Positions 47,801-60,741 of a stretch of DNA of 64,000 bases are shown here, piece by piece. The stretch comes from Ottelia alismoides. Taxonomy: Eukaryota > Streptophyta > Magnoliopsida > Alismatales > Hydrocharitaceae. The stretch spans positions 682,001 to 746,000 of the forward strand of contig JAZKJV010007242.1 in the NCBI GenBank assembly GCA_037367405.1. Direction: 5' to 3'. The position numbers were made by a program, and so were the translations under genes. Under the pieces are notes generated by a model. The model was not told where the DNA came from. It saw nothing but the letters and a program-made list of their open reading frames with translations, and did not search any database. Position 1 is the first letter of the stretch. Each line of letters starts with the position of its first letter.

Positions 47801-50110
47801 CTAGCATCAAGCCTTGGACATTTGTCTATTGATTTGATCAATAGACTAGTAAGAGATGAAACTTTAGAATGTCTAAAATTTCAAAACTTACATACTTATG
47901 AATATTGTATTCAAAGTAAAATGTCCAATACACCCTTCTTAAAGAAAGGTGTAAGATGCCAAGGTATTCAGGATCTCATGCATATTGATGTATGTAGATC
48001 ATCTATATCATAGTAAACATTATGGATATGTGATATCTGTTGATGATTATGTATGATATGAGATTTCTTCTCTTCACCTAAGAAACCTTTGAAATGTTCA
48101 AAGATTTCATTATTTTTGGTTTAGAACCAAAGTTTGAAGGAAGATAAAATGATTTTGATCTAATCTAGGTAGCAAGTACCTGTTAGATAAATTCAAAGAA
48201 TACCTTATAGAGATATGAATATCATTTCTATCTCAATCCTCCTAACACACCTTAACTCAATAGAGTTATAGGTAGATACAATTGGATCATGTGTGACATG
48301 ATCTTATCAATGATGAATTTTAAGCATAATTATCCCTTAGTTTCCAGGTATGTATGTGTAGTAGAGACTACAATGTATATCCTTAATAAGGTTCCATGTA
48401 TGTTGGAATCTAGCACTTGAGAGTGCTGCTTCATTAGGAAAATAAAGGATGGTATTGGATACCTACTTTATGATCTTGAGATTCTTGAAATATCTCATCT
48501 CTGAGAATGTGATTCTTGGAGGTTGAGACTCTTAAGAATCAAGATAAAAATGAAGTGTAGGAACTCATTTAATATTGAAAAGATAATGAGGCTCCTAAAA
48601 TTGGAAACTAAAAGGATAATTGAAGATGAAACACTAAAACCTCTTCAAATAAGTTTGAGGATGGATTCCATGTGTCAGAGAAATCTGACAATGATCGAAC
48701 TTCATGTGATGAAGCTTCTGAAGATCATAGCATGGATAGATGGATGTTAGCAATAAAAGTCTAATGTAGACTTCATGTACAAGTGTTGTATATGGACCCT
48801 CGAGGATCCACCTATATGGGTAAGACCCGTAAAGGTGTAGATGGATCTTCAAGAGAAAGGGAACCTGATGAGAAGGTACATACCATCAAAGCATAGTTCG
48901 TAGCAATGAGCTACACATGGAAGAGAAGACATTGCTTGCAATGAGACTTGCTTTTCGGTGAACATGCTTAAAAACATCAGAATATTGCTAACCTTAGCTA
49001 CACAACTTGACTATTGCATCTTCGAGATGTAAGTCCAGATTGCATTCCTCTATGAATATCTCACTGAGGATATTCACATGAAGTAGCCCCAGGGCTTCAT
49101 GGTTGAGGAAAGCAAGGTGTGCAAGATAAGGAATCCATTTAAGGACTCAAATAAGCTTCTTTGAGATGGACCATAAGATTTGATGAAATTATAAATGTTA
49201 TGATTTCAAATGAAGTCTTGATGAGCCATGCGAAACTTAGTGGGAGTGCCTATGTGTTCATTGCGCTAAATGTAGATGATATCCTAATCATTTAAAATGA
49301 TATAAGAATAATAATAAGTGTTTTATAATCTGGTTATTCCATATCTTGAAATATGATTTCAAAGATACCTCTTAGATCTTAGTTCTGAAGTTGTTTAGAA
49401 GCCAAGAGAAGAGGATAATTGGACTGTGACATTTGTAGTATACCTTGGACATATTCTATTCATAGAAATTCCAAGAAAGGCTTCTAACCCTTAAGATATG
49501 GTACTGACCTATCTTAAGGGATAGCACCTCAAAGAGTTGAGGAAGTAAATGCTACAACTACTTGCACTTGTGCATTAGTTACGAGAAGCTGAGTGTATGC
49601 TAGAGTGTACAAATACCAGATGTCTGTCATGCAGTGGGAGTAGTAAATTGTTACTAATCCTACTGTAGAGATAAAACACTTGATTGCAGTAATAACAAAA
49701 TCTTCATAGATGAGGAGATTTTTGAGATAGTAATCTCAAAGTCTTATCTTCAAAAGTTTAAGACCATGTAGATAGTGATCTATAAAGGTCTAAACTTTAG
49801 ATACCTCAGGAGATAGAGATATCCGGGAATGAAGGTATTCTAATAAGGATTATGGGAATACTGGTTATAATAATTAATCGAGTTAAAGTGTCAAGGACAC
49901 TATGACAATATTGAGTATTGGTTGCATAAGATGCAACCTTCGCATTGGATGCGAGCACTGTTACTAGGGATACGCAAGTGCCGTAAAAGGACTTGGCGTA
50001 GTCTCGCGGGAACAGAGTGACTGATCAGCTTACCTAGCTATTTTCTTAATAGCCTATGATTGTCACATGAGTGCGGGTTTAAATGATTAGCCCATTAATG
50101 GCTCTTTGGG
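44851..50110 (+). pseudogene. copia gag-pol, heavily decayed
   Basis: Recognisable pieces in copia order: a degenerate zinc knuckle (CQYCNK, about 47265); the gag-pre-integrase region (MSIDLINRLVRDETLECLKF, 47822-48013, ending HIDVC); an integrase C-terminal part (about 48225-48410, PPNTP, CDMILSMM, YILNKVPCML); reverse transcriptase (FLYEYLTEDIHMK, about 49050, and NVDDILII where the family has YVDDI, 49269-49290); and an RT-RNase H linker (about 49590-49700). Stops and frame changes occur every few dozen codons. 45000-46600 is a long leader without recognisable coding. It cannot encode working proteins. Confidence 0.85.
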
Positions 50111-50122
50111 CTAGTGGGAGAT
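50111..50122 (+). promoter_or_regulatory. copia polypurine tract
   Basis: CTAGTGGGAGAT directly before the 3' LTR TGTTGG, a typical copia tract. Confidence 0.85.
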
Positions 50123-52721
50123 TGTTGGAAATGCGAGCCCACGGCGAGCCATTATGCAATAAATGTTATTGCAATTCACTCCTTAATCTGAAATGAAGAA
50201 TACATAATTTGCATAATAGGTCCCTTAGTACAATTAGGGTTATGTACCATGGCCATCTTGATGATCATACAGCTGTTGATTCAACTATTGAATCATAGAG
50301 GCTGGTGCTTGAATGAATATCTAAAGAGTTAGATTGAGGACTCATCAAGCACCGTCAGATGATTGTTAAGAGATGATCTCCAGCCTGAGTAGGAGATGGC
50401 AATCCTTATCTCTGAAGGCTGATATCTGACCGACCTCTTGATGCAGGTCCTCTGCATAGGAATAGAGATTCGGAGGTGTCAGATTAGTTAGGTCAAAGAG
50501 TTGACTTAACGAGATCGAGATAACCAAAGTCCTATATCGTATGCTGTCAGGATATAGGCACGCATCCTCTGACCGGAGACAGATGTGTTGCTATATGTCT
50601 AAGTATGTACATTTGGCAGACCAATAGGTTGATGACCTAATCAAGGTCTACACACCGGCGCGCTGGTGTGCATATAAGGGCATATGAGTAATACGATCTC
50701 TCAAAGGGATCATACAGGTTCAGTTACTGAACCGGAAGACATGAGCTCACTCATGAGATATTGGGAAGAGTCAAATTCCGTGCGCACGGTCGTCTCGCTT
50801 TGGAAGCTTGACTGAATTTGTAGGTTTGATATATACTTTTGGAAAGTATATGATCAAGACCTAGGTATGATATATGCTTTTGGAAAGTATATGATCAATA
50901 CCGACTCCCAATGGTCGAATGAGAAACTTACTGATAAAAACCATGAAGTAGACAGTATAAAGTTGATCGAATACTTCGGGTTTAGTCTGAGTCTTCCAGT
51001 ATGCAGGATGTACAGGTATTGGGAATACCTGAGGGTGATGTGATCATAAACGATTGTATAACCATGACGCTTCCATTCCTAGGGAGTGATGAAACGGGTC
51101 TGGATTTTAGTGACTCCTCTCAGTAGAGAAGTAATCTGATCTTGGTCCAAGTGTTGGACATTGATCTGAATATGATTCAGATGCAATAAGAAGATTAGAT
51201 TTACGGTCTTGATTTAATCAAGCATCTATGGGAGGCCCGCGATCTGGATTTGAGACACGATCTCAATATCCATGTCACTATACGTGGAACAATACAATCG
51301 CCCTGTCCTTATCTCCAAGTATCTGCGGAGAAAGCGCATTATCCTTGAAGGAGTTCATGGATAATTCTATTGTTGATATATGTATTCGAGCATTGAGAAT
51401 ATGGATAATTAAATGTGATTTAATTATCATGATTAATATGAATTTGATTCATATAGAGAGCTATCTTAGATAATTAGATTATCAAAGATGTAAGTAATAT
51501 GAATGTGATTCATATTATTTGGACACAAGAGAATAGAGATCCAAGATGATTAAATATGATTTAATTATCATGGATATGAATAATGTGGATAACAATATCC
51601 ATATTAGTCATATATGTTATAAATGTGATTTATAATATATAAGAGAGAGCTATTTGTAATTTACATTTGTTAATTAAATGTTAATGTGAATTGGATCCAC
51701 ATTGAACATCAAATTGAAAATGTAATTTACATTTTGTTTTGGGTTGTGAATATGATTCACAAATTATCCAATGGCATGATTGCAATGTTCACAAAATAAA
51801 TTGGATTTATTTTTGTGAGATAATTTGCAACAAAAGTTGTTGCAAATATTGGAGATATATGCAATCTTGGAGATTGCATTGGAATCTCCCTTTCCTAATA
51901 GGAGAGGGGGGACGGCCACCATTATGGAAGGGAGGAGCCTCCTTTCCATTATCTCCAATGTGAATTGATTTAATTTGGTGATTAAATTATATTGATTTAT
52001 CAATATATATTTAACCTAAATTAAATTAATTGTTGTTGTGTTTTTAGCAACAAATCATGACCATTGAAAGAAACACAAATTAATGTGGACCATTGGATTT
52101 GTGTTGACACATGGATTGAGATCCATAGATCCCAAAACCCTATAAAAGGAGAGGCACCCCATTGCTCTTCTGGGCACATAAGTTGAGGCAACAAATCTCT
52201 CTCTCTCTCATTCTCTCTACACGTCCTCTCTCTCTCTCATGTGGCCGTCCACCATGGATGCCCTAGAGAGGTTCTCCATCGCCGCGGCATCGTCGTTATG
52301 CTGCCCGATGGTTTGCTCGAGGATCTCCGTCTCCTTCGGTGCGCCCCGCTCGTGAAGAAGACATCGGATCTCGTGTGTCGAGATCAGGAGATCCGCCGCT
52401 TGGATCATCAACATGGATTGCGAGAAGCACGCGGTTCATCCCCGCGCTCGCAAGCGTCTCCTCCGTCGGATCGGACTTGAGACAGGAGGTCTCTTTGTTT
52501 AGAGACTCGATCGCAACCACGCTTCAAGAGGTAAACTTAATACTTGTTTGTGGTTTAGACGAAACGATCCGAGAAGTGTTCTTGGATCATGTGGTTTCGT
52601 CGCAAGAAAATTTTTTAATTTCCGCTGCATAGAACAACTAGTGCGACTAGTCGTTCTTCGTCGTATTCGATGCGACGCTCACGCTTCCGTGATGCGCTTG
52701 AGGATCTAACCATATCCTTCA
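50123..52721 (+). repeat. copia 3' LTR (2599 bp)
   Basis: Near-identical to the 5' LTR. Differences noted by eye: single substitutions near 50516, 50769, 51523, 51631, 51694, 51696, 51703, 52386 and 52609, one inserted C near 52133, and two CT-repeat length changes near 52200-52240. Confidence 0.95.
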
Positions 52722-52726
52722 CCTAG

Positions 52727-55700
52727 GTGCCTATATAACATCTCCATCCGCCTCCACCATGCAGCAGTTCTCTCTGCACTGCCTTTTCATCCACTTGATC
52801 CTTAGGGTAGTGTCATAACTCCATAGGATCCTTTTGGAGCTTGGATTGGTGGCCAATAGTGCTGAGCTCGCTCGTGGCTGAAATCCTCGATCGTGACTAG
52901 CCTCCTCAGCCTCTTGCAACTGGGTCGAGACCAAAACATGTCAATCACTTCGCTAAACTTTACCCTTCATTTATGTAGCTTCAAGTACCCTTTATCAGCT
53001 CTATTTTCCTACTTCTTTTCAATTTCAGCCATCAGTCATCGTCCGCCATATTTGCTCTAATCATCGGGTCTGGAGCCCATCTCTGTCATTTACCCACATC
53101 GATATTCTCTCCTACTCACCCTCCATCTTCCCTCGCAACCTGATCATACCTTAAACCTATCCTAGGATCAGATTTTGGGCTAGTCCTCTATCCTTCAACT
53201 TTGTTGGAGGGCAACCACTCATCCACGCCGCTCTCTTGCTTTTATATTCCCAATAATCCTAGTCGGAGCTATGTCTCCGAGCCTTGAGTTATCTCACAGG
53301 TCTACCAGTGCGAGTGGAGCTTGATTCAGCCTTTAACAACAATGGCGGAGCAGCTCCAAGTGACTCCACCTCCAGATCTCCATCGAGCCGTTCTTTGTCT
53401 CATCCAAGCATCCCCTCCGACGCAGCTTCCCTCCAGTGAGCTGTTGGACCCCTCAGCTAACAGATTTGAGTCGTGCAACGTCCAATATTCACGATCAAAT
53501 CTCAACAAGTGGTCCCTTCTTTGTGTTTTTCTAGTGCCTCTCCTAGCCATCAGATGAAAGGGCCTTCTTCCAGATCTAATCGGGACAACTCTTTTCAAGC
53601 CCAAAACTATGAGGTCCGATCAAATCTAGGGACAATCCAGCTGCACGTCAATGCTAGATGATCATGATTGTTAGATCCATACCTGCACCATTAGATCTTA
53701 GTTGCTCATCCCATGACAGACCCCGCATCGTCAAATCTTTTTCAAAGCATATCAGAGTCGTACGTAGACGTCACTCGCACTGCATTCACCGGGAGGGTAT
53801 ACTTCACTTTCCACCATGTACTTTCTTTTATTTTCTTTTAGTACAATAAATGTAATACTTAGTAATGATCATTTGCATTTAGGACCTCATATTCTCTATA
53901 TCTGCATTATAGTCTTGCCGAGCCACACTTATGTGCGCATTCACCTGTTTCTTTGGGTCATTGCTGTTGTGAATCTAAGCTTTCATGTGTTACTGGAATA
54001 AAAGTAGTTTTAAAGTATTACAATTATACCCTTGTGAAATTGAATCACGTGTACCACACATTTTAGTTGGGTTATTCACATCTTTGGCCCCTAAGGTTTT
54101 ATTGATTACTATTGATCAAGCCCTAAAACTTAAAATAATTGCACGTATGTTCTTAATTGCCATATTATTTTCTTATTATTTTATTAATTTCATTAAATGG
54201 CAAAATTAGTCAAAAAATCCATAAAAACTATAGGCAGTTCCAACTGGCATTTTCTTTGCATTATTTTTTTGTGTGTTGATTTTCTTCTATTTATTTATTA
54301 CTAAAAATAAAAAGTACAAAAGATCCCTATTTGCCTTAGAAAATTCATAAAAATCGAAAATTACACTAAAAAATCTAGACAATATATAGTAGCTCTATTT
54401 TGAATTGTTTAATTTTCTACCAATTTTCATCTTATTAGTTCTTATAAAACTCTAAATATTTGCAAAACCCTAAAAATACCATAAAAATCACATAAATTAT
54501 TTTAAAATTCAAAAATCATCATTTTGGTCTCTGTTTGTAGATATTTAGTATACTTTTGATAAAAAAATATCTTTTAGGAGTTCTGAGCTTATTTTATATT
54601 TTTAATTTGAAAAATACTCCTGATTATGAACTATTTATATTGCATTAGCTTTAAATTTTAAGAAAAAACCATTAAAATCTAAAAATCTTCCACAAAATTA
54701 CAGAAATAGTATAAAATAGTTAAATCACAAAAATATTTTTACTTGATTTTTTGACTATTTTTACCATATTTGAAAAGTCCAAAAAGAGTGTGTGAGAGTT
54801 CGTTATTTCATTATTTTATTTACCTTAAAAATAAAAATATAAATATCTTAAAAATCGGAAAATCATAAAAATATAATTAAAATCCTTTGATTCTCTTTGA
54901 ATTGGCAACCTAGTTTTTAACCGTTGCCCCTTGTGCCCGACCCTAGTCGCTACAAGTTAATAAAAGTAGCTTAGACCACTTGTTTTACTTGCTTGATTTA
55001 TTTTGTGGTTGAATAATTTTCTCAATTTCTATCTAGTCGGGTTAGGTAACAACGACACATTAATTAACTCCTTAACCTGAGCAAGCTTTGGTGTCATCAT
55101 GAACAAAGACCCTAAAAATTTTGAAACATAGAAAACCTTATAAAAATTCTATAAAATCATAAAAAATCACAAAAATATGCTTAAGTTCCTAAAATTTTCT
55201 GCATTTTGTAGTATCGAGGAACATAGATTTGGGGCACAACCTGACTTGATAGATATTTATAAGGCACATTTCAATCTACTGGATTTTTTGTTTGCTTTAT
55301 TGTGTGAATTTATTTATTAAAAATATATAAAAATCCTCAAAAATACCCTAAAAATCACCAAAAATATAAAAGATTTAAAACTCAAAAACATTTTATTTTT
55401 GAAATTTTGAGTTTATTTTTATTTTAAAAATCCAAAACATCTCTTTGTCTATATATTATCTATATACTATAATTTTTGTCTATATTAGTATTTATTTTAT
55501 TTTTTAAATTAAAAATTAAAATTTTGCTAAATTAAAAACATAAAAAATATTAAAAGTAAAAATAAAATACATATAATTAAATCAAAAAATCAAAAATTAA
55601 AAGACATAAAATTTTTTTCTAAGTAACATATTCCACATCTGTGGTTTGACACTCTATGTACTTGCCTATGCACATATATATTGTAGAGATATAATAGCTT

Positions 55701-55860
55701 TTAACTCACATCTGCATTTATTAAATTATTTCTCATATTGTGATTTGATTGTTGATTAATTCATATTTTGAGTCTAGTCATGCAACACCATCCATTGGAT
55801 CTCTAAGATTAGCAGACTGACCAAAAGTAAGTTATTACGTTACTACCTAGACCCATTATT
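52727..55860 (+). mobile_element. LTR H, right part
   Basis: It resumes immediately with a TATA box (TATATAA, 52732-52738). A GC-rich block (to about 53800), degenerate TTGCA-type words (about 54000-54150), AT-rich sequence matching the end of LTR M (55080-55560), and a U5-like end (55640-55830) with GACACTCTATGTACTTGCC follow. No primer site is visible after it. ORFs in the GC-rich part are not conserved in sister LTRs. Confidence 0.5.
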
Positions 55861-56172
55861 TTTTTCATTATTTTTGGATTTCTTTTAAGGAAACCTTAGT
55901 GGATTTTCTATATATATATATCAAGGGTAATATGTGTTTCAAGTTTCATGCAATGCAAACATTCCTGAAATGTTCATTTAGAAGAAGTCAATTTCAACAA
56001 TTATGAAACCGTTAAAATTTGGTAGTCTTGATGGAAATGATAAAAGTTATGAATTAAGTTGAATTCGGAGGACATATGGTGATATATTCTGATCTAATTA
56101 CCTCAAGATTTTATTCTAAAAAATTAAAAAATATAGAAAAAAGAGCCGGACGTAGGTAGTTTTTTACACCCC
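55861..56172. other. unassigned AT-rich sequence
   Basis: No gene, hairpin or repeat relationship recognised. Confidence 0.3.
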
Positions 56173-56426
56173 GAGTGTGATCTCCCTTTTTCCACACATG
56201 CTTGTGCTCATTGAAATTAATTTTTTTGAAAGAAGAAAAGACTTCTATTGTATAGGTGTATGACAAAAAAATTCACATTTTATGTACCAAGATAGAGTAC
56301 AGTCGTATTAAAAAAGAAAGCCTCATGAAGTTAATGATTAGCAAAGCATGGCATCAAGATAATTAATAATGATATATTTGCATTCCCTTGGAGTCAAATT
56401 ACAAGAATGTCACCATGATCTAAGTT
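56173..56426 (+). repeat. dispersed repeat, copy 2, uninterrupted
   Basis: It aligns with 27067-27209 plus 27705-27827 and lacks the LINE fragment, so it serves as the empty-site version. Confidence 0.75.
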
Positions 56427-56427
56427 A

Positions 56428-56637
56428 TTATATTGCCCTATATTATTTAATTAATGATTAAAAAAGAGGAAATTAAAAAATAGAAAATATAAAAAAATAT
56501 TACTAAAATTTATTACTACATATATATATATATATTTATTAAAGAAATTATATGTATATGTATACGCGTGAATACATACACATATACATTAAAGAAATTA
56601 TATTTATTACATCATATTGTTGTTTGGTCCTGTCCAG
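56428..56637 (+). repeat. fragment copy of the LTR N duplication junction
   Basis: It closely matches 21722-21915, including the TATACGCGTGAATACATA word and the ending GTTTGGTCCTGTCCAG. It stops exactly where LTR I starts, so LTR I inserted into a copy of LTR N sequence. Confidence 0.8.
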
Positions 56638-59595
56638 TGATGAAACTCGATTTCATCATCTTAATTTGCCTATTTTAACTTCCTTGCTTAATTGTGTGTC
56701 AATAAAAATCAGATAAAGTCTTGTAATTATCAAAGTCATTGAATAAATTAAAAACCACAAAAATGCAAAATTAAAAATCGTGGTGTTTTTAGCCTTAAAA
56801 ATACCCTCAAAAATATTTTGTACCTTTATTCGACCTCATCTCTATTTTTGGTCAACATGAAAATTGTAGATCTCATCGAGATCTACAACTTTCATGTTTT
56901 GAGTTTTCCCAAATTCGGCCATTTGCCCCCCTCAAAATTTACTTTATAACTTCTAATAGTCTGATTGGGCCACGTGGCCCGGCCCTTTTGCACTTGTCGC
57001 CCTTGTTCCCTGCCGTTGGATATCTTCTTGATCCAACGGCCTCAAGATCTCCACGCACTCTCTGCTGATCCGCAATCTGATCAAAGCTTGGATCCATCAC
57101 GGCCCTTCCTGAGTACCTTCACCATGATTCAACACATGGCGGCATCCGCATCCCTTGATCGTCTCTAGCCCTCACATCTCAGCTGCTCCCTTCACCTATG
57201 TCATCTACCGTCCGATCGTCCCCCATCTCAGATCTGGGCCGCCCGCTAGCGCTACGTTCTAAGCATGCCACGTGGTGCGCCACTCACCCTTCGATTCAAC
57301 CCCCCCGCGATCTAATCAAGACTGCTCGATTAGCGCCCTTCTTTCGACCGTAGGATCTCCAGATCCAACGGCCAAATCTTTGTCGTCAACCTCCGGTCAA
57401 CCCTCTCTCCCACGTTCACCACCTCGCAAACCATGTTCCCCCTTTCATTTTTTCCCTAGTCTTTGTCCATCTTCTCCATGATCCTAGTAGCCCACGATCG
57501 AGCCCGATCATAAACCATCCTCGCGCAACACCTGGTCACCCTCGTCGTCCACTCCACTGCTCCATCTCGACCCCTTAAACCACATCGCCCGCACCTAGAA
57601 CTGGCATCTACGAGCTTCAAATACGACGTCCCCTCCTCCATTCACGCGGGTCCACCTTTACACGAGGAGTCACCCAGCAAGCCTCCGCCCCCTGGTGACA
57701 ACAAGGGGGCGGCGAGGAGCGCGAAGACGGTGGTTCTCTCCGGTATCGACCCCTGGCCATGGTAGGCTAGGACTGTGGTGGTTGAACCCCGTGAAGCTGC
57801 TCCCCATAGCCGGGAGAGCTCAATGATGACCAGAGGTTCAATGGAACCTCAAACCCAGGCCCCGCTCTGCCTTAATCTAAGGTAAGTTCTTCTAGATCCC
57901 CCTCTGTATTTTATTTCTAATTCTCCTATTTTATTCGCTTCATATGCTTTGTATCCACCTCATTTGATCACTCCTCGAGCTCCGCCTCATCTCCACTTTC
58001 ACGCACTACATTCAGACCCCACCTCTTCTTCCTCCATACCCTTGATCGTCTCCGACCCAAGTCCTCCGCCCTCCACGACGGAGGAGCTCCGACATGCTGC
58101 CTTCTTCGTTCACAGTAGCTCCCCACTTCACTCACCTTCACACCCCCATGATTCGGCTATGTAATTAACTAGGCAGGTACTCGATCTTTCAATGGTCGGA
58201 AGTCATCGCCGAAGCTTCATCGCCAAGCTCATTTTCGGCCTACTTGCTTCGCCAACCTCTTCCAGACGTTCCAGTTGTTTCGTCGAGTTTCAAAGTTATT
58301 GTCCAAGTGGTCAAGAGCAGCTGGGGTCCTTCGCTGATGGCAGAGAAGAGCGGTGGAGCTTGGATCCTTCGCCGGCGCTCGAACATCGTCGCCACCTGCA
58401 GTAGAGGAAGGAGTAGCAGATGCCGTTGGATTGCTCCCTCCCGGAGTTCATCCAACGGCGCAGATGCAGCCACGTCACTCCCTCAGGAACGTACACCAGC
58501 CATCTGATCTTCATGATCGGATGGTTCACATTTATCCACGTGGCATTTCCAGAGCTTCTTCGAGCATTAGCTTCCGACCCTTCTCCCGAGCCTACACCGA
58601 ACCTTTCTGTAACTTCGAGCCTCTCCGTGCCTGCATCGAACCAGAGCCAGCTCCTGAGCCTTGCCGAAGCTGCCCGAGCCTTCTCCGAGCCTCCGTGTCT
58701 ACCGAGCCTGGAAGTGCACGTGACGTCATGAGCGACCTGGGCAAATTGCATAGAGGTCCACCGAAGTCTTCAATTTTGCAGACAGATCCTGGATTCACGT
58801 GCTTAGCACGTGCATAGTGGGTATTTTACATTTATACCCTCACGTATTTTCATAATTGCAAAAATACCCCTTTGCGTATGGGTAATTTATAGGGAAGGTC
58901 CCGAACTTTCTTTAATTGCATTTGAATCCTTCCCAGGGACCTGTTTGCTAGTTATCTTTTATGTTTTCTTACATTTATGCCCCTGACTTCACTCGTGTAT
59001 ATCTTGAGCATCCTTGCCCCGATTGAGTCGATTTCAGTGGCATTTTGAAGCTCTCTTTATTGTCTTTTTTATGGCATGCTTGTCTTTCCGATTTGACACT
59101 ACGAAATTTGATGTGTTATTTTATTGGCTAAGTATCTTGATTGCAATGCTTTTCATGTCTAATTTTTACATGAATGAAGATAACTTTATTATTTGACCCT
59201 GATTTGACTTGTATTTAAATGTCTCAAGTATTTCTGATCTAGGGCATATTTTCATTGTATTTCATCGCATATATTTGCATGATTAAAATATAAATAAAAA
59301 ATTACGTAAATTCTATGTTTACTTGATGCATTGTATTGTCTTCTTGCATTGTTTGACCTATTGCTCTCTAACTAAACAACTTAATGAAATTGATAAGAGT
59401 CTAGATAATACGAGAGAGGATCATGTACCTGAGTTAAACCTTGGTTACTTACCAAGTAAAATAAAAATACATGACCATTTGATTTTTACTGACATATCAA
59501 ATTAGATGGTCTTTGACAGACCGAATCCAGCCCGACTGCAATGACATCCGAGTGTTAATTCTGCACTCTTAAAGGGATGGATTTCCGGTTCATCA
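56638..59595 (+). mobile_element. LTR I: complete plus-strand 5' LTR (2.96 kb)
   Basis: It starts TGATGAAACTCG and ends GGTTCATCA, followed after two bases by a primer site. It has a short U3 with a GATCTCATCGAGATC hairpin (56875-56889), a GGGCCACGTGGCCC palindrome (56967-56980), a GC-rich block (to 58740), a perfect AG|GTAAGT (57881/57882), TGCAAATA-type words (58740-58935) with a CACGTG pair (58797-58813), and a U5 aligning with LTR K. Confidence 0.82.
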
Positions 59596-59597
59596 AA

Positions 59598-59615
59598 TGG
59601 CGTCGTTGCCAGGGA
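59598..59615 (+). promoter_or_regulatory. primer binding site of element I, tRNA-Asp type
   Basis: TGGCGTCGTTGCCAGGGA, two mismatches from the site of element A. Fixes plus orientation. Confidence 0.82.
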
Positions 59616-60722
59616 CATGGCTCATTTCTTGTATTATTTGGATTTTTATCTATTTTATTAAGTGTTTCATTTATGTAGGTCGATTAGTTCATTTATCTTG
59701 CATCGTAAAATTTTTCTTCTCGATTGATCTCTAATTTTGCTTTTGTGACAGGGCCCTTGATGTTCAAGGAGGCGAGGAGCAAGTGCTTCCCGCTGCGAGG
59801 AGCCGCAAAAGCATGTTTGAAGCAAGTCGAAAAGAAAGAGAATGTGTTCTTTTGCATCATGTAGTAATTGTCTTTACAGTGGTCTTCGATCTAAGACTCG
59901 CGATTGTAAATGAACGAATATAATGTGTTTGTGTGGGGATTGTCTCTACTTGAATGTCGACCTAGGACCATGCATGCGGCTCTTCGAGCTTATTTTATCA
60001 TTCCATTTTTACGTGTTTTCTCGTAGGTAGGACACACATTAATCAAAGATACATATAGCATCGCTTCACTTAGCCAAAATTTCAAGATGTTCTTCCCTGC
60101 TAATAGAAGCATGTTAGGTGCGGCTTTTGATCGACTTGCATACATTATTTTTGTTTTCAAACAGTCAAAGTTTTCACAAAGGCACTGCATGTTTTCTCGC
60201 TTAGCCTAGATCATGTTTTTTCATCGATTACTTGGATTTCCTCGATTCCTCTCCTAGCTTGATCGCCTAGGTTAATGGAAAATGGGAATGAACGGTAGAT
60301 GGTAATTGCTTGATTTATGTGCTCACCATAATTCAGTGACAACCTTAAGAAAATAATTGGGATTGTTAATTGCAAGTCAACCTAAAATAGAGTAAAATAT
60401 TGTTTTGGGAGAGCAACACCCTCGTTTACGTAGTTGATTTTACTTAACACTTTTACCGCGTAAAAAGAAGGAATGTTTTAATCACCAATAAAACCGACAA
60501 GATAAGAAACCAACCTCAGTTGGTTTTATGTGTGAGTTGGTGAAATTGAAGTGTGTTGCATGCTTGATTGAGCCTTGTTCGCTCCAACACCCTCCCCTAA
60601 GCTTTAGATACTCCATAGATCTCTGAAGATTCATCCACTCACTTGTATATCCATCCATCTTCTTCCTTCACCTCGGATCTCTCCCAACATCAATTCTCAA
60701 TTTTTATACTTAGGCTATTCTC
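59616..60722 (+). mobile_element. non-coding interior of element I (about 1.1 kb)
   Basis: Between primer site and polypurine tract there is no gag or pol. It contains a pyrimidine-rich stretch ending in a good splice acceptor (TTTTGTGACAG, 59751) and CT-rich sequence before the end. Either a non-autonomous element or one reduced by deletion. Confidence 0.55.
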
Positions 60723-60740
60723 AGCCTAAGTATAGGGGGA
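60705..60740 (+). promoter_or_regulatory. hairpin plus polypurine tract of element I
   Basis: Perfect 12-bp arms TATACTTAGGCT (60705-60716) and AGCCTAAGTATA (60723-60734), followed at once by GGGGGA. Element D carries similar inverted CTATACTTAG pairs downstream of its integrase remnant. Confidence 0.7.
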
Positions 60741-60741
60741 C

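Larger units (their letters stand above)
42238..52721 (+). mobile_element. complete Ty1/copia element (10.5 kb) with CCTAG target duplication
   Basis: LTRs at 42238-44835 and 50123-52721 both run TGTTGGAAATG to CATATCCTTCA. CCTAG flanks the element on both sides (42233-42237 and 52722-52726). It has a primer site, a polypurine tract and remnants of gag, protease, integrase and reverse transcriptase in copia order. The LTRs differ by about nine substitutions and three small indels by my count, yet the coding body is full of stops and frameshifts. It inserted about 6 bp upstream of the TATA box of LTR H. Confidence 0.95.

Noticed and set aside
57272..58817. ORFs of 69-154 aa
   Set aside because: GC-rich block of LTR I between TATA region and U5; opposite-strand ORFs equally long, no recognisable domain.
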